A stretch of 64,000 nt of DNA, taken from the NCBI GenBank assembly GCA_009829735.1, contig CM020618.1, positions 34,014,894 through 34,078,893 of the forward strand, in the 5' to 3' direction. The notes beneath the pieces are model-generated. The model was not told the DNA's origin, searched no databases, and saw only the letters and a program-made list of their open reading frames with translations. This document shows positions 22,500 to 32,600 of the stretch, piece after piece. The position numbers and the translations under genes were made by a program. Position 1 is the first letter of the stretch; every line of letters starts with the position of its first letter. This DNA is from Pyropia yezoensis. Lineage: Eukaryota > Rhodophyta > Bangiophyceae > Bangiales > Bangiaceae.

Positions 22500-23070
22500 T
22501 GTGGTATAAAACTCGATCCTCTCAGACACGTGTCAATATCCCTCGGGGGAAAGGGACAGGTAACACAGAAAGGGGAACTACGAGAATGGTATGCCTGTTG
22601 CCTCACGTGCCTGCTCGCAGAGCAAACAGATACGCACGGTAGTGCACACGGGGAAGAGGAAAGCAAACGCGCAGTTGTCTTTTTCCTGAGGGCGCGGGCC
22701 AAGGGCGCCTCGCTGTCCCTCTTAACGTGCATCTGGGGGAGCCTCTGCACGTTGGCCAGGTAGCCCCCCCATAACCCCGAGTGGCCCCGACCCGAGTCTA
22801 ACCTCGTCAGGTCGGGGGCCACTATCACTACTAATTCTATTCCCACTCACTAATCTCACACTCGAATTCTCTCAAATCAAGTCCCTCACAAGTATGCAAA
22901 AACCCATCAGCAATCCCTCTCTCACGTGTGGATAGCGTAGTCCACCGCATCCCAGTGCCGGGCACGGGCCACGGCCGCCAACCATCACCACACGGCGGGC
23001 GTGTTCTGGCACCTGGTGCCCTCTGGTTGTAGTCCCGGGTCGGCGCCAAGTCGGGGCCAGGGATGCTACA
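22500..23070 (-). repeat. 3' LTR of element B (571 bp)
   Basis: Starts TGTGGTATAAAA and ends GATGCTACA. It is nearly identical to 31580-32150. On the plus strand TATAAA lies at 22505-22510, pointing into the antisense gene. A purine-rich tract of the minus strand adjoins its inner edge. Confidence 0.95.
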
Positions 23071-25372
23071 TAGCTCCCTCCCTAGTCCGGCACGTCCTCG
23101 GGCCGAACCAGGTGCCACCGTGCACAGCCTCGAGCACGTCCACACCGGTGCCGAGGTCGAGCGTCTTCACCCTGGTCACGATCACCTGCTCCGGTTCTCT
23201 GCCCCCCTTCTCTCCTTCACCTTGGCCCTCTCGTTCCCCCGGAGTCTGGACGTCATATCCAGCTCCGAGATCCAAGCTGGGCCCGTGGTTCCGGCGGCGA
23301 GTGTTGCGGAGGAGAACTCGGGTAGTCGCGCCCCTCTCCTGCCTCCGGTTCCTCGGGTGTCGATGTCGGCGCCGGTCGCCACGGCGGGGACGGATCGGGT
23401 TCCCCCGGCTTCTGTGATGCACCCGGTCGAGACCCCCCCGGTGGGGCTCCCGGAGATGCTTCTTGGGCAGGACCCTCTGGCGGCCCGGCGTTACTCCACG
23501 GTGGTCGGCAACGCCGGCGCGGCCCAGTGCCAGCAGGATTGCTTGGACCTCTGGCGCAAGGAACTCCAGCGCGGGGTCTTGACAGAGATGGATAAGGCTC
23601 GTCTTCACACGGCGGACCAGATGCGCCTGGCACAAGACCGCTCCCAGAGCTTCTCGGGTTCCTCTTGGGTTGCTCGTCTGGAGGATCTCCCCTTCGCGCT
23701 GGTGCTGGATCTGCCCTTGACCGAGCTTCGCGCGTCCGCGTCCGTTCTCCGGTGGACGGAGGAGGAAGGGTACGACCACCGGGCGCTCAAGGTCTGGGAC
23801 GAGGCGCTCAAAGGGTCGGGGAGCCTGAACTGCGACCCCCGTCCGAGCATGGTCGCTCTGGAGCCGCCTTTCCTGACCCGGAAGTACTCCAAGTTGTCAC
23901 CGGCACGGGAGCAAGGCGAGCGACGCGGCCGTCAGCGTGACTTCCTCGTGAGCTGCAACCATCAGGAGTTCTGGAAGCTGGATAAGGCTAACCGGGCGGC
24001 GTACTACCCCAAGGTCATCCCGCAGCAGCAGGAAGTCGAGATCCCGGTCGGGTTTGCTCCTTCCAGCATCCCCTTCACCTGGTACTTCTTGGACGCCTTG
24101 ACTCAGGCGTCGATCAAGGGCTTCTTCCACTCGATCCCGTACATGATGTACACGTCCGAGATGACAGTCTTGGCGGCCAACCACTGGCTTCACGAGGTCT
24201 TGGTGTCCAACCGGCTTTGGTTCCTCCCTGACCTTCTGATGGTCTGGATTGTCGACAAGTTGACCGTCGACTTCCTGTGCAGCCAGGACGAAGAGTACAA
24301 GGGGCTCTTCCAGGCGATGATTGACTTCCGGCGTCTGGTGCCGGTGCATGACCGGAACTTCTGGAACGCGATTTCCGACCAGAACCGCCCGCGTCGGGAT
24401 GGCTTCGGTTGGGCGCAGGTGGTCTACCTGTCTTCTCCGGCCAAGGTGCAGCTGGCGACGCCGCTTCCGGCGTGGCCGCAGCTAGGTAGCTTTCCTGCCC
24501 CGGCCGCCCTTGATCCTCTGCCAGTTGGGCCGCCGGTGCAGGAGTCGGGATGGGCCGCGGCGGTCGGTCAGGCGTCTGCGGCGGCTCCGCTTCCTCCTGT
24601 TGCACCTGTCGCCCCGGTGGCCTCGCCTGAACCGTCGCCGGCGCGTTCACGCCCTGTTCCGGCTGTGCCGGTACTTCAAGCTCCTCCGGCACCGCGCCTG
24701 TCTGCGGCGAGTCTGGGGGTGACCGTGCGGTCGCCTACCACTCCGGCCGCTCCGCCTCGAGCGCCTTCTTCCAACGCCGGCGGCGCTGTGCCTCCGCTGG
24801 AGTTGGGTACTCCGGTTTCGGGGGCCGTTGTGGACCGTCCGGTGGTGTCATCCTCGGGGCGGTTCGAGATTCCGGCGCCGACTCTGCGCCTTACCCGCTT
24901 CCGGGTGCCTGACTGGTACCTGATCCAAGGTGGCCCGACATGCGACCAGAACGACGTCGGTATGATTGAAGACCAGCTGGGTCGTCTTCCGGTGCAGGTT
25001 GAGGGCGTCGGGTCTTCCCTGGTGCTGGGCACTTACGCCAGCGTCTTGAACAACGTGGTTGACCGGGTGTTTGCTTGCGCGGACAGCGGCCAGATGTCGA
25101 ACAGCCCGGTGGTTGGCGAACTTCTGGCGACCTTGACGCGGCATGGCTTGGCCCAGCAGTGGTCAGAAACCTTCACTGGTTTCCAGGGGCGCCGACGGGC
25201 ATATCTGGATGAGCGGGAGCCCCCGGCAACTACCGGTACTACTCCGATGGCGTCATACCGGGATGCACCGCGTCCACCGCACTACGTCATCCCGTCTTCC
25301 TCCGGTTCCCGTCGTGCCGCGGAGGCAGCGCTGGAGGACACTCCCGCGGCTCAGCGTCCGCGCCGGGAGTAG
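23063..25372 (+). CDS. Antisense ORF of element B, unknown protein (up to 769 aa)
   Basis: This is a long open frame on the strand opposite gag-pol. The first ATG (23063) lies inside the last bases of the LTR. A more natural start is ATG 23363 (MSAPVATAG...), giving ~669 aa. In the 769-residue numbering, ~130-460 look folded, with alternating charged and aromatic segments (LPFALVLDLPLTELRA, IPFTWYFLDALTQ, NHWLHEVLVSNRLWFLPDLL). Residues ~470-600 are Ala/Pro/Val-rich and disordered. Residues ~610-710 form a second folded block (VPDWYLIQGGPTCDQNDVG). The C-terminus is Arg/Pro-rich. There is no signal peptide or clear membrane span, and I recognise no family. The sequence is not obviously homologous to the antisense protein of A, but position, strand and size class are the same. 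Confidence 0.65.
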   Translation: MLHSSLPSPARPRAEPGATVHSLEHVHTGAEVERLHPGHDHLLRFSAPLLSFTLALSFPRSLDVISSSEIQAGPVVPAASVAEENSGSRAPLLPPVPRVSMSAPVATAGTDRVPPASVMHPVETPPVGLPEMLLGQDPLAARRYSTVVGNAGAAQCQQDCLDLWRKELQRGVLTEMDKARLHTADQMRLAQDRSQSFSGSSWVARLEDLPFALVLDLPLTELRASASVLRWTEEEGYDHRALKVWDEALKGSGSLNCDPRPSMVALEPPFLTRKYSKLSPAREQGERRGRQRDFLVSCNHQEFWKLDKANRAAYYPKVIPQQQEVEIPVGFAPSSIPFTWYFLDALTQASIKGFFHSIPYMMYTSEMTVLAANHWLHEVLVSNRLWFLPDLLMVWIVDKLTVDFLCSQDEEYKGLFQAMIDFRRLVPVHDRNFWNAISDQNRPRRDGFGWAQVVYLSSPAKVQLATPLPAWPQLGSFPAPAALDPLPVGPPVQESGWAAAVGQASAAAPLPPVAPVAPVASPEPSPARSRPVPAVPVLQAPPAPRLSAASLGVTVRSPTTPAAPPRAPSSNAGGAVPPLELGTPVSGAVVDRPVVSSSGRFEIPAPTLRLTRFRVPDWYLIQGGPTCDQNDVGMIEDQLGRLPVQVEGVGSSLVLGTYASVLNNVVDRVFACADSGQMSNSPVVGELLATLTRHGLAQQWSETFTGFQGRRRAYLDEREPPATTGTTPMASYRDAPRPPHYVIPSSSGSRRAAEAALEDTPAAQRPRRE

Positions 25373-25517
25373 TAGTTGGAGGCAAGGAGGGTGAGGGTCT
25401 TGGGAGAAGCGAGGAGGGAAGAGGCGGAGAGAAGGGCTGCCCGAGCGGGTGCTTGTTTTCCTTGATTGTTCCATGCTTGTATTGCGTGTTCTGCTTGATA
25501 TACCCGCTCCCTTCTTC

Positions 25518-28500
25518 TCAATCCTCTTGTTCCGCATCCGTTGCGGACGAAGTCGGCTCGTCCCGAGGGTCTTGGTTGGCCCCATCCTCTTGGTCCTCCT
25601 CCGAGTCCGACTCCAGAATCTTGCCGGCTCTGGCCACTGGAGTGCCCTCTATCCCGTTCCGTCGCGTGTAGGCACAGACATCCGCGATGGGTAGCCGGTT
25701 TGAGGGTTCCCAGGTATCATATGCCGGGTTAAAACCGAACCAGCGTACTCGCAGGTACAGGCGTCCGTCTCTCCAGGCATGGTCCACAAACTTGGACGTA
25801 GACATATTGCCGACCTTCTTCTTGGGATAGCCAGGGTACTGCGGCCCGCTTGCGCCGGGTCAAGTCCCGTTGGCTTGGCGGTGGAGCTCGGGTGACATGG
25901 TCGCTGCTCACGCGGTACGGGGAGCCATCCACGTCTAGAAGAAAGGTCCAACCGTCCGTATTCAGGGTCTCATAAGGTCCCCTCGTCTTCGAGTCCAGCT
26001 TCCCCCGGGTCTTGCTATGGTTGTCCACAAAAACCCAGTCGCCACCACCCAGTTCCTTGTTCTTTTCCCGAACGCCCTTGTCATAGCCCCGCTTGTATCG
26101 CTCCTGGGTCTTCGAGATTGACTCCTTGACTCTTGGGAGCAGGAGCTTCAGTTGTTCCAGGAACTCATCCTTTGCCTTGGGACCTCACTTCAGTGCAGGC
26201 TGGAGACCATCTGGTATTCTTTCCAGGGAGAAGCTGGTCAGCCGCCTTGGGGTGACAAAGTCGAGTGGAGCGACTCCCGTTGTCCGGTGAACTCGGGAGT
26301 TGTAGGTTAGAGTGAGGACAGCCAGGAGCTCGTCCCAGTCTTCTTGGTGCTCCTCCACGTAGTGCCGTAGCATGTCCACTATGGTCCGCTTGAATCGTTC
26401 CACCTGGCCGTTCGTTTGCGGGTGGTACGTCGTGGTGTACAAGTTCTTGATGCCCATCAGGTCACAGACTCCTAGGAAGAACAGGGACGCAAACTGGGGA
26501 CCGTTGCCGGTTAAGACGGAGTCTGGAGGGCCGTAGGCAGCTATCGAGTACTCGCAGAAGGCTGACGTGACATCCAGAGCCGTGATGGTCCTCAGCGGGA
26601 TTGCTCGAGTGATCTTGGAGAACCGGTCACAAATGATGAGCAGGTATACGTTGCCACTGGATGTTTAAGGTAGGGGCCCCAGGATGTCCATGCTTAAGCT
26701 TGCAAAGGGCTCCGCCGCAGGGAATAGGCGTAGCTTAGAAGTCTTCTTCCTTTGGGACAACCGGTTCCTTGCACAAGAAACACAAGCCTCCAGGTACTTA
26801 TGGACGTCACTGGCCATGGTTTCCCAGTAATAGTGTCGTCTCATGGAAGCATACATCCGATTGATACCAGGATGTCCGGCCTGGGGAGACGAGTGCTCCA
26901 GGCGTAGGATGTCAGCTCGTAGGCCCCGGGGTACGTAGACTTGAGTTGCCCCATCGAAGGGTGACACCCGTACTAGGAGTCCGTCCGTAGACTCGGAGAA
27001 ACGACTGTTCCGGTTCAGGTCCACTTGGTGGCGAAGCTCCAAGCATTGAGGATCCGTCAGTTGTGCCTCCAGCATCCGGTGAATAGTCACCGGTTGATCA
27101 GCTTCAGGTGTCTCATACAGGGGAGCATGCCAGCCACGTCCAACATTCGGGAGGATGATGCAAGGTATTTCCTCCGGGATAGGACCGGTATCGGCTGCAG
27201 GAGTCTCCAGCCGGGACATGGTGTCGGCGCAGTGGTGCTCCCTCCCTGCTCTGGTGCACACCTTGTACTTGAACTCCGAAAGGCGTAGGCGCCACCGGGC
27301 GACCCTTCCTTGACTGCTGTCCATGCATAGCAGCCACCTTAGACTGGCGTGATCCGTCCGGCTGAGGAACTCTTGTCCTTCAAGATATGGCCGTAACAAG
27401 AAGCTAGCCCAGACGACTGCCAAGCACTCGCGCTCCGTAGTGGAATAGCTCTTCTCGGCTGGCTTCAAGACGCGACTGTAGTAGCCTATCGGGAGGAAGT
27501 GCCCATCAGGTTGCTGCTGGAGTAGTGAGCACCCCACCTGGACGCCACAGGCATCAGTCTCCAGAACAAACTGGCCCTCCCGCTTGGGTAACGCCAGTAC
27601 TGGAGTGGTGGTCAGGCGCTTCTTGAGCTCTTCGAAGGCCGCGGTCTGCTTCTCGTCGAACAGCGGGAGTTGTGCGGGAAGCTTCTTGCTGGTAAGCTTG
27701 GTCAATGGCCGGGCAATCAGAGCATAGTCCCGTACGAACCGGCGATAGACGTTCCACATACCCAGGAAGCTCTTGAGTTCCGTATGGGTTTTGGGTTGCC
27801 GTGCATGCCGGAGGGCCTTGATGTTCTTCTCATTGACTCTGAGCTCTCCCGGACTCAGCACGTGCCCCAGATACTCCACCTCAGTCTCAAACAGGTGGCA
27901 CTTCTCGGCCTTGAGAATAACTCCAGCCTTGGACAGGAGGGCTAGGACCTCCCGAAGGTGCTCCAGGTGTTCCGCTGGGGTCTTGGAGAAAACGATAATG
28001 TCGTCCAGGTAGACCAAACATGTTCTCCACCTTAGCCCGGACAGGATGATGTCGATGGCTCTTTGGAAGGTTGCCGGAGCATTGGTGAGACCAAAAGGAA
28101 GACGCTTGCACCGGAATAGTCCCAGGTGGCACGTGAAGGTGGTCTTGTCCTTGTCCTCGTCAGCCAGAGGGATCTGCCAGTAACCGGCATTACAATCCAG
28201 CGTCGAGAAGAGGGTGGCATCACCAAGAAAGTCGAGGCAATCATCCATCCGGGGTATCGGGTATACGTCCTTGACTGTCATCGCGTTCAGGCGCCGGTAG
28301 TCAACGAAGAAACGGAAGTGACCGCCGGTTTTCGGGACGACTACCACCGGGAAAGCCCACTCGCCATCAGACGGCTCGATAACATCCATCTTGAGCATCT
28401 TGTTAACCTGCTTCTCAATCTCATCCCGGCGATGAGGTCCGGCCCGATATGGTTGCATGTGCACTGGCTTAGCTTCCGGCTTGAGTTGAATCCGGTGTAG

Positions 28501-29478
28501 AGTGGCGTCCATCTTGCCCAGCTCTCCCGACCACAGGTGCCGATATTCCTGGAGAAGCTTCTCCAGTGCCTCCTTCAAGTCGGGAGGGACATTTTCTTGC
28601 TTGACCTTCGGCATCCCGGGTGGTGCTTGTTCGGGTTTCGGAGTAGCGTTGCCAGCCTGCTCTTGCTTCGGAGGTACGTCTAAGGCCGTCAAGTTGGATG
28701 CCAGTTCTTGTTGCAGGTTCAGGAGGTCTTCCTTTCTCATAGCACGGGCGGATCCCCGGTAAGGCTCTGCTGTACCAACTCGGGTGCCCTTGGCGAGGGT
28801 TATTGGCTTCCGGCTCACGTTGACGATGAGCACCGGGAACGGGGTGTGCCTTTCTACCTTCTTGTGATGTCCGTGGGCCAGGTATAACCGGGGTTTCGCC
28901 AGAAATCCCTTACGTCCGTAGATCAGGCATTGACCTGCAATCCGGGTCGTTACTTGAACCTTGATCTCCGAGCGAGTAGGTAGGAGCACCGGTTTGAAGA
29001 GAGTCAAGGTGGAGGGTGGGATGCGTTCCCTCTTGCTCTTGGCTACACGAACCTTGGCGTCCAGATGCTCCAATACCGGTGACACAAACCCATGGTTGAA
29101 CTGGACCTTCCCTTCTCCGGGTAGGATGCTCTTGACATGCTGCTTCTGGAAGTCCCAGCCTAGGATGAGGGGGACTGATAGGGTCTTGACTACTAGAAAC
29201 GGAAAAAGCATTGGTTCATTGTTGACATAGATGGCGACAGGAAGACGGCCAAGCGGTCGTAGGGTTTGACCCGAAGCGTCGACGATATGGGTCCGGGTAG
29301 GCGCTCTCCAAGCATGTCGACGCCAGCCCGGAGGTAACAGGTTCTCAGTGATGACGCTTGGTCCGGCTCCCGTGGCAACCACCGGCGTAACAGCTTGGGG
29401 GAGACTATCCCCCACACGCATACGAGCATTAATCTTGAGGTTTTCTTTACGCAGGACGAGCAATGTCCCCTTGAACAA
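25518..29478 (-). pseudogene. pol region of element B (protease to chromodomain)
   Basis: On the minus strand come a retropepsin-like region, a reverse transcriptase (VDYRRLNAMTVKD, FGLTNAPATFQ, YLDD), an RNase H (YSTTERECLAVVW, CADTMSRL), an integrase zinc module (GHPGINRMY...CVSCARNR), core segments (YHPQTNGQVERFK), a GPY-like C-terminal segment, and a chromodomain-like end (LRVRWFGFNPAYDTWEP). Treated as a fossil with about three breaks. Confidence 0.85.
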
Positions 29479-29606
29479 ACAGGGTGTCCAGGCGGCTACC
29501 GGTTGAGCAGGTAACCGCCGTCCTTTCTCCCGGCACGCAAGGGGGGAACAGGTAGAAGTACCCTGCCGTTGGAGGTTCGGGAAGACACTTGGGGAGAGCG
29601 CCTGCC

Positions 29607-31367
29607 CTACTCGCTTCCCGGGTCCGAGGGATCCTTAGAGGTTTCGGTCTCCAGGTCAAAGTCCGTAGGAGCTTCCCTTGCCAGAGCCTCCGTGATGCTC
29701 TGTAAGGTTGCCACTCGGATTGCGTGTACCAGTGCCTGTTCCATCTTGGAGGGTGCTCGCCGGTCAGCCCAGTTGACCGCCTTTGCAAACACCAGTCCTT
29801 GACGCTTGAGGTTCTCCTGGAGGTCCTTGGGAATGGTCGGGCACTGGTAGGACATGTGATCCTCCTTCTGGCACAGCCAACAAGACCGGAACCGCTGGTT
29901 CTTGACTTGCTTGGGGGCGACCAGGGATGGTTGCTCCTTGGAAACGAAGCCGCCCCACTTGTCCCCTGACCCCATGGGTGAGGCCTCGCCAACTGCGAGT
30001 ACCGGTACAGGGCTATCACCTCCCTTATACTTGTCGGGTCCGGGTCGAACTCGCGACAACGGCTTGGGAGTTGATACCATGGGAGCTTGGAGGGCCCTGG
30101 CTTGCCGGTACTTGCCCTGGGTGTAGGCCATCAACTGCTGGAAGGTATGTTCTTGATGTTCCTGGTTGTAGTTCTCCGCATCCACTTGAAGATATTCAGG
30201 AAGCCCTTCCGAGAAGATCATCTTGAGCCTGTCCTCAGGGTAAACGTTGCCACAAGCATCGCTCATCTCCCGGACACGACGGGCGAACGCTTCTGGAGTC
30301 TCTTGTCTTTCCATGGTTGCCCGGTTCAGCCTGCCGACTGCTTTACGCAGAGAGTCCGCGTCAGCGTAGTTGGACAGGAGCCAGTTGACCGCCTCCGGAT
30401 AACTCGCGACGGTACGTCCGACAATGTGTCCGGCAGAGTCTGGTAGAACCTGTGCAAACCGCTGTTCCGCTTCTCCGGTCATGAAGTTAACCAGGAGGTA
30501 GAGAGCCTTGCCCTCGGACACATCGTTGTCATTGCATGCCTTGACAAACCGGCGCAGGAAGGCAAAGATAAGCGCCGGTCTCTTCCCGGAAAACTTAGGA
30601 TGTCCCCCGAAGCTCGGCTGCATTCGCCGGTTCAGGGACGCCATCTTCTTGGCCATCTTCCGGGTGTAACCTTGGTCTTGGTTCTCCAGCCGGTAGTTAC
30701 CCCAATACGTGACCTTGTTCAGGGTGGCATCTCCCACTTGGTGGGCAGGGAAGTCAAACTCGACTAGCCTGCGCCGGGTGGGACCGGGAGATGCATCCCA
30801 ATCATATCCCTCCTCAGAGCTGGAGGAACTGGTCTCGCTGGTGCTAGAGCGACGGCGATGACGCCGACGCCTTCGGCTGCTCCGGTTACCGGTCTTGGAG
30901 CTCCCCGCCCCATAGGATGCAAGGGGAGGAAAAGCTTGGCCGGTCCCAGGAGTCGGGGTCTCAGGGAGACCCGTAGAACCAGGCACAACGGTGCCTCTGG
31001 CATCGCTAGTGCCCACAGGAAGAGGTGTATACACCCAACTGCCACGTGTGGGTCCAGGAGTAAACACACCAGGGGCTATCCCTGGAGGTTGAGGAGTAGA
31101 ACCGACAGGAGGGAGACGTCTGCTGCGAGCGGACTCAAACGCCGTTGACCCCGGGGTGGCTCCCACAGGAGGAACAGCCGGAGGAACGGGAGCAGGTGGT
31201 GCTTGGCCGCCTGTGGACTCCAGTCCGCTACCGGATGTCACACCCAGGTCTGCTTCACCCGTGGGGAGAACGCTGGGTTGGGCACCGTCCCCCGCGGTGA
31301 CCAGGGATGCATCAAGGGACGCGGGGTCTACCCCTTCGGGCACCGTAGTGCCAGGGAGGGTAGCCAT
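29607..31367 (-). CDS. gag of element B (~586 aa)
   Basis: The likely start is the ATG at 31367 (MATLPGTTVP). A Pro/Thr/Ser-rich N-terminus (~1-150) is followed by an Arg/Ser tract (SRRRRRHRRRSS), a gag domain (~250-480: FSGKRPALIFAFLRRF, FMTGEAEQRF) and one zinc knuckle (CWLCQKEDHMSYQC). The long disordered N-terminal extension resembles that of the A gag. Confidence 0.82.
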   Translation of the reverse strand: MATLPGTTVPEGVDPASLDASLVTAGDGAQPSVLPTGEADLGVTSGSGLESTGGQAPPAPVPPAVPPVGATPGSTAFESARSRRLPPVGSTPQPPGIAPGVFTPGPTRGSWVYTPLPVGTSDARGTVVPGSTGLPETPTPGTGQAFPPLASYGAGSSKTGNRSSRRRRRHRRRSSTSETSSSSSEEGYDWDASPGPTRRRLVEFDFPAHQVGDATLNKVTYWGNYRLENQDQGYTRKMAKKMASLNRRMQPSFGGHPKFSGKRPALIFAFLRRFVKACNDNDVSEGKALYLLVNFMTGEAEQRFAQVLPDSAGHIVGRTVASYPEAVNWLLSNYADADSLRKAVGRLNRATMERQETPEAFARRVREMSDACGNVYPEDRLKMIFSEGLPEYLQVDAENYNQEHQEHTFQQLMAYTQGKYRQARALQAPMVSTPKPLSRVRPGPDKYKGGDSPVPVLAVGEASPMGSGDKWGGFVSKEQPSLVAPKQVKNQRFRSCWLCQKEDHMSYQCPTIPKDLQENLKRQGLVFAKAVNWADRRAPSKMEQALVHAIRVATLQSITEALAREAPTDFDLETETSKDPSDPGSE

Positions 31368-31557
31368 GTTGGTCTCTTGACAGCCACAGTCCAGTTGCCT
31401 GCGTGTCCAAAGATCGCCAGACCACAAGAGAGGGGTTGGAGAGCCAGGAATGGGATTCCCGTGAACGGGTGCAAATAATTCCCAAACCACCGGAAACGAC
31501 AGAACAGGAACAACCCAACCGCTGCTCCCAAATGTCTCTTCTCAAACACTCCAATCA

Positions 31558-31575
31558 TCCCCTGCTGCTCCACCA
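31558..31575 (-). other. Primer binding site of element B
   Basis: On the minus strand, four bases after the 5' LTR, is the same TGGTGGAGCAGCAGGGGA as in A and A'. Confidence 0.75.
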
Positions 31576-31579
31576 AATA

Positions 31580-32150
31580 TGTGGTATAAAACTCGATCCT
31601 CTCAGACACGTGTCAATATCCCTCGGGGGAAAGGGACAGGTAACACAGAAAGGGGAACTACGAGAATGGTATGCCTGTTGCCTCACGTGCCTGCTCGCAG
31701 AGCAAACAGATACGCACGGTAGTGCACACGGGGAAGAGGAAAGCAAACGCGCAGTTGTCTTTTTCCTGAGGGCGCGGGCCAAGGGCGCCTCGCTGTCCCT
31801 CTTAACGTGCATCTGGGGGAGCCTCTGCACGTTGGCCAGGTAGCCCCCCCATAACCCCGAGTGGCCCCGACCCGAGTCTAACCTCGTCAGGTCGGGGGCC
31901 ACTATCACTACTAATTCTATTCCCACTCACTAATCTCACACTCGAATTCTCTCAAATCAAGTCCCTCACAAGTATGCAAAAACCCATCAGCAATCCCTCT
32001 CTCACGTGTGGATAGCGTAGTCCACCGCATCCCAGTGCCGGGCACGGGCCACGGCCGCCAACCATCACCACACGGCGGGCGTGTTCTGGCACCTGGTGCC
32101 CTCTGGTTGTAGTCCCGGGTCGGCGCCAAGTCGGGGCCATGGATGCTACA
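31580..32150 (-). repeat. 5' LTR of element B (571 bp)
   Basis: Partner of 22500-23070 with about one difference, followed by the second GGTCC at 32151-32155. Confidence 0.95.
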
Positions 32151-32155
32151 GGTCC
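32151..32155. other. Target-site duplication of element B (right copy, GGTCC)
   Basis: Matches 22495-22499. The sequence on either side joins into one LTR of D. Confidence 0.93.
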
Positions 32156-32590
32156 GGCGTGCGGCGCCTAGGGAGCCGCCCCAGCCGGCTCCAGACGCCA
32201 GTCGGCCCGAAGGTCCGAGAGGCGTGTAAGCACGATTCGATCGAGTCGGCCGAATCGGCCAGCCGGTTAGCCAGTCACATCGCTGCAATGCTGCAGCGAG
32301 GACACTTTAACGGACTCGCCAGCTGTGGCAGATGTGGCTCGTCATGGGTGCTGACGGTGGCGCCTTTCGACAGGCCATGATGGGCTGTCGATGGCTGCTG
32401 TCGTGCGGCCGGCAGACACCGTGAGACAGCGGCTGACTCATCTTGCGTCTGGAAGGTACACCGCGTCATGCCCCACAATACAAGGAGTTGATCCATGTTG
32501 CCAGGAGTTGATTCGGCAGGATCTGTAAGGAGAGGTCCCAGATATTATCCCTTAAGTATTAGGCATGGGATTAGGGGGGAAATCCTTACA
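32156..32590 (-). repeat. 3' LTR of element D, second part
   Basis: Continues the LTR interrupted at 22499 (GCGCC...CCAGCCGGCTCC as in the C LTR) and ends AATCCTTACA. A polypurine tract of the minus strand follows at 32591-32602. Confidence 0.85.
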
Positions 32591-32600
32591 CCCTCCCCCC

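Larger units (their letters stand above)
22500..32150 (-). mobile_element. Element B: young Ty3/gypsy chromovirus-like element with an antisense gene
   Basis: This 9.65-kb element has 571-bp LTRs (22500-23070 and 31580-32150) that differ at about one site, so it is the youngest insertion here. It is flanked by GGTCC (22495-22499 and 32151-32155) and sits inside the 3' LTR of D. On the minus strand it has: primer binding site, gag with zinc knuckle, protease, reverse transcriptase, RNase H, integrase and a chromodomain-like end. A large ORF on the plus strand (23063-25372) lies between the chromodomain and the 3' LTR. The pol part is broken, with about three breaks. Confidence 0.92.

Noticed and set aside
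22118-22846. 242-codon minus-strand frame across the D/B junction
   Set aside because: It joins the LTR of D with the LTR of B, so it is an accident of insertion.
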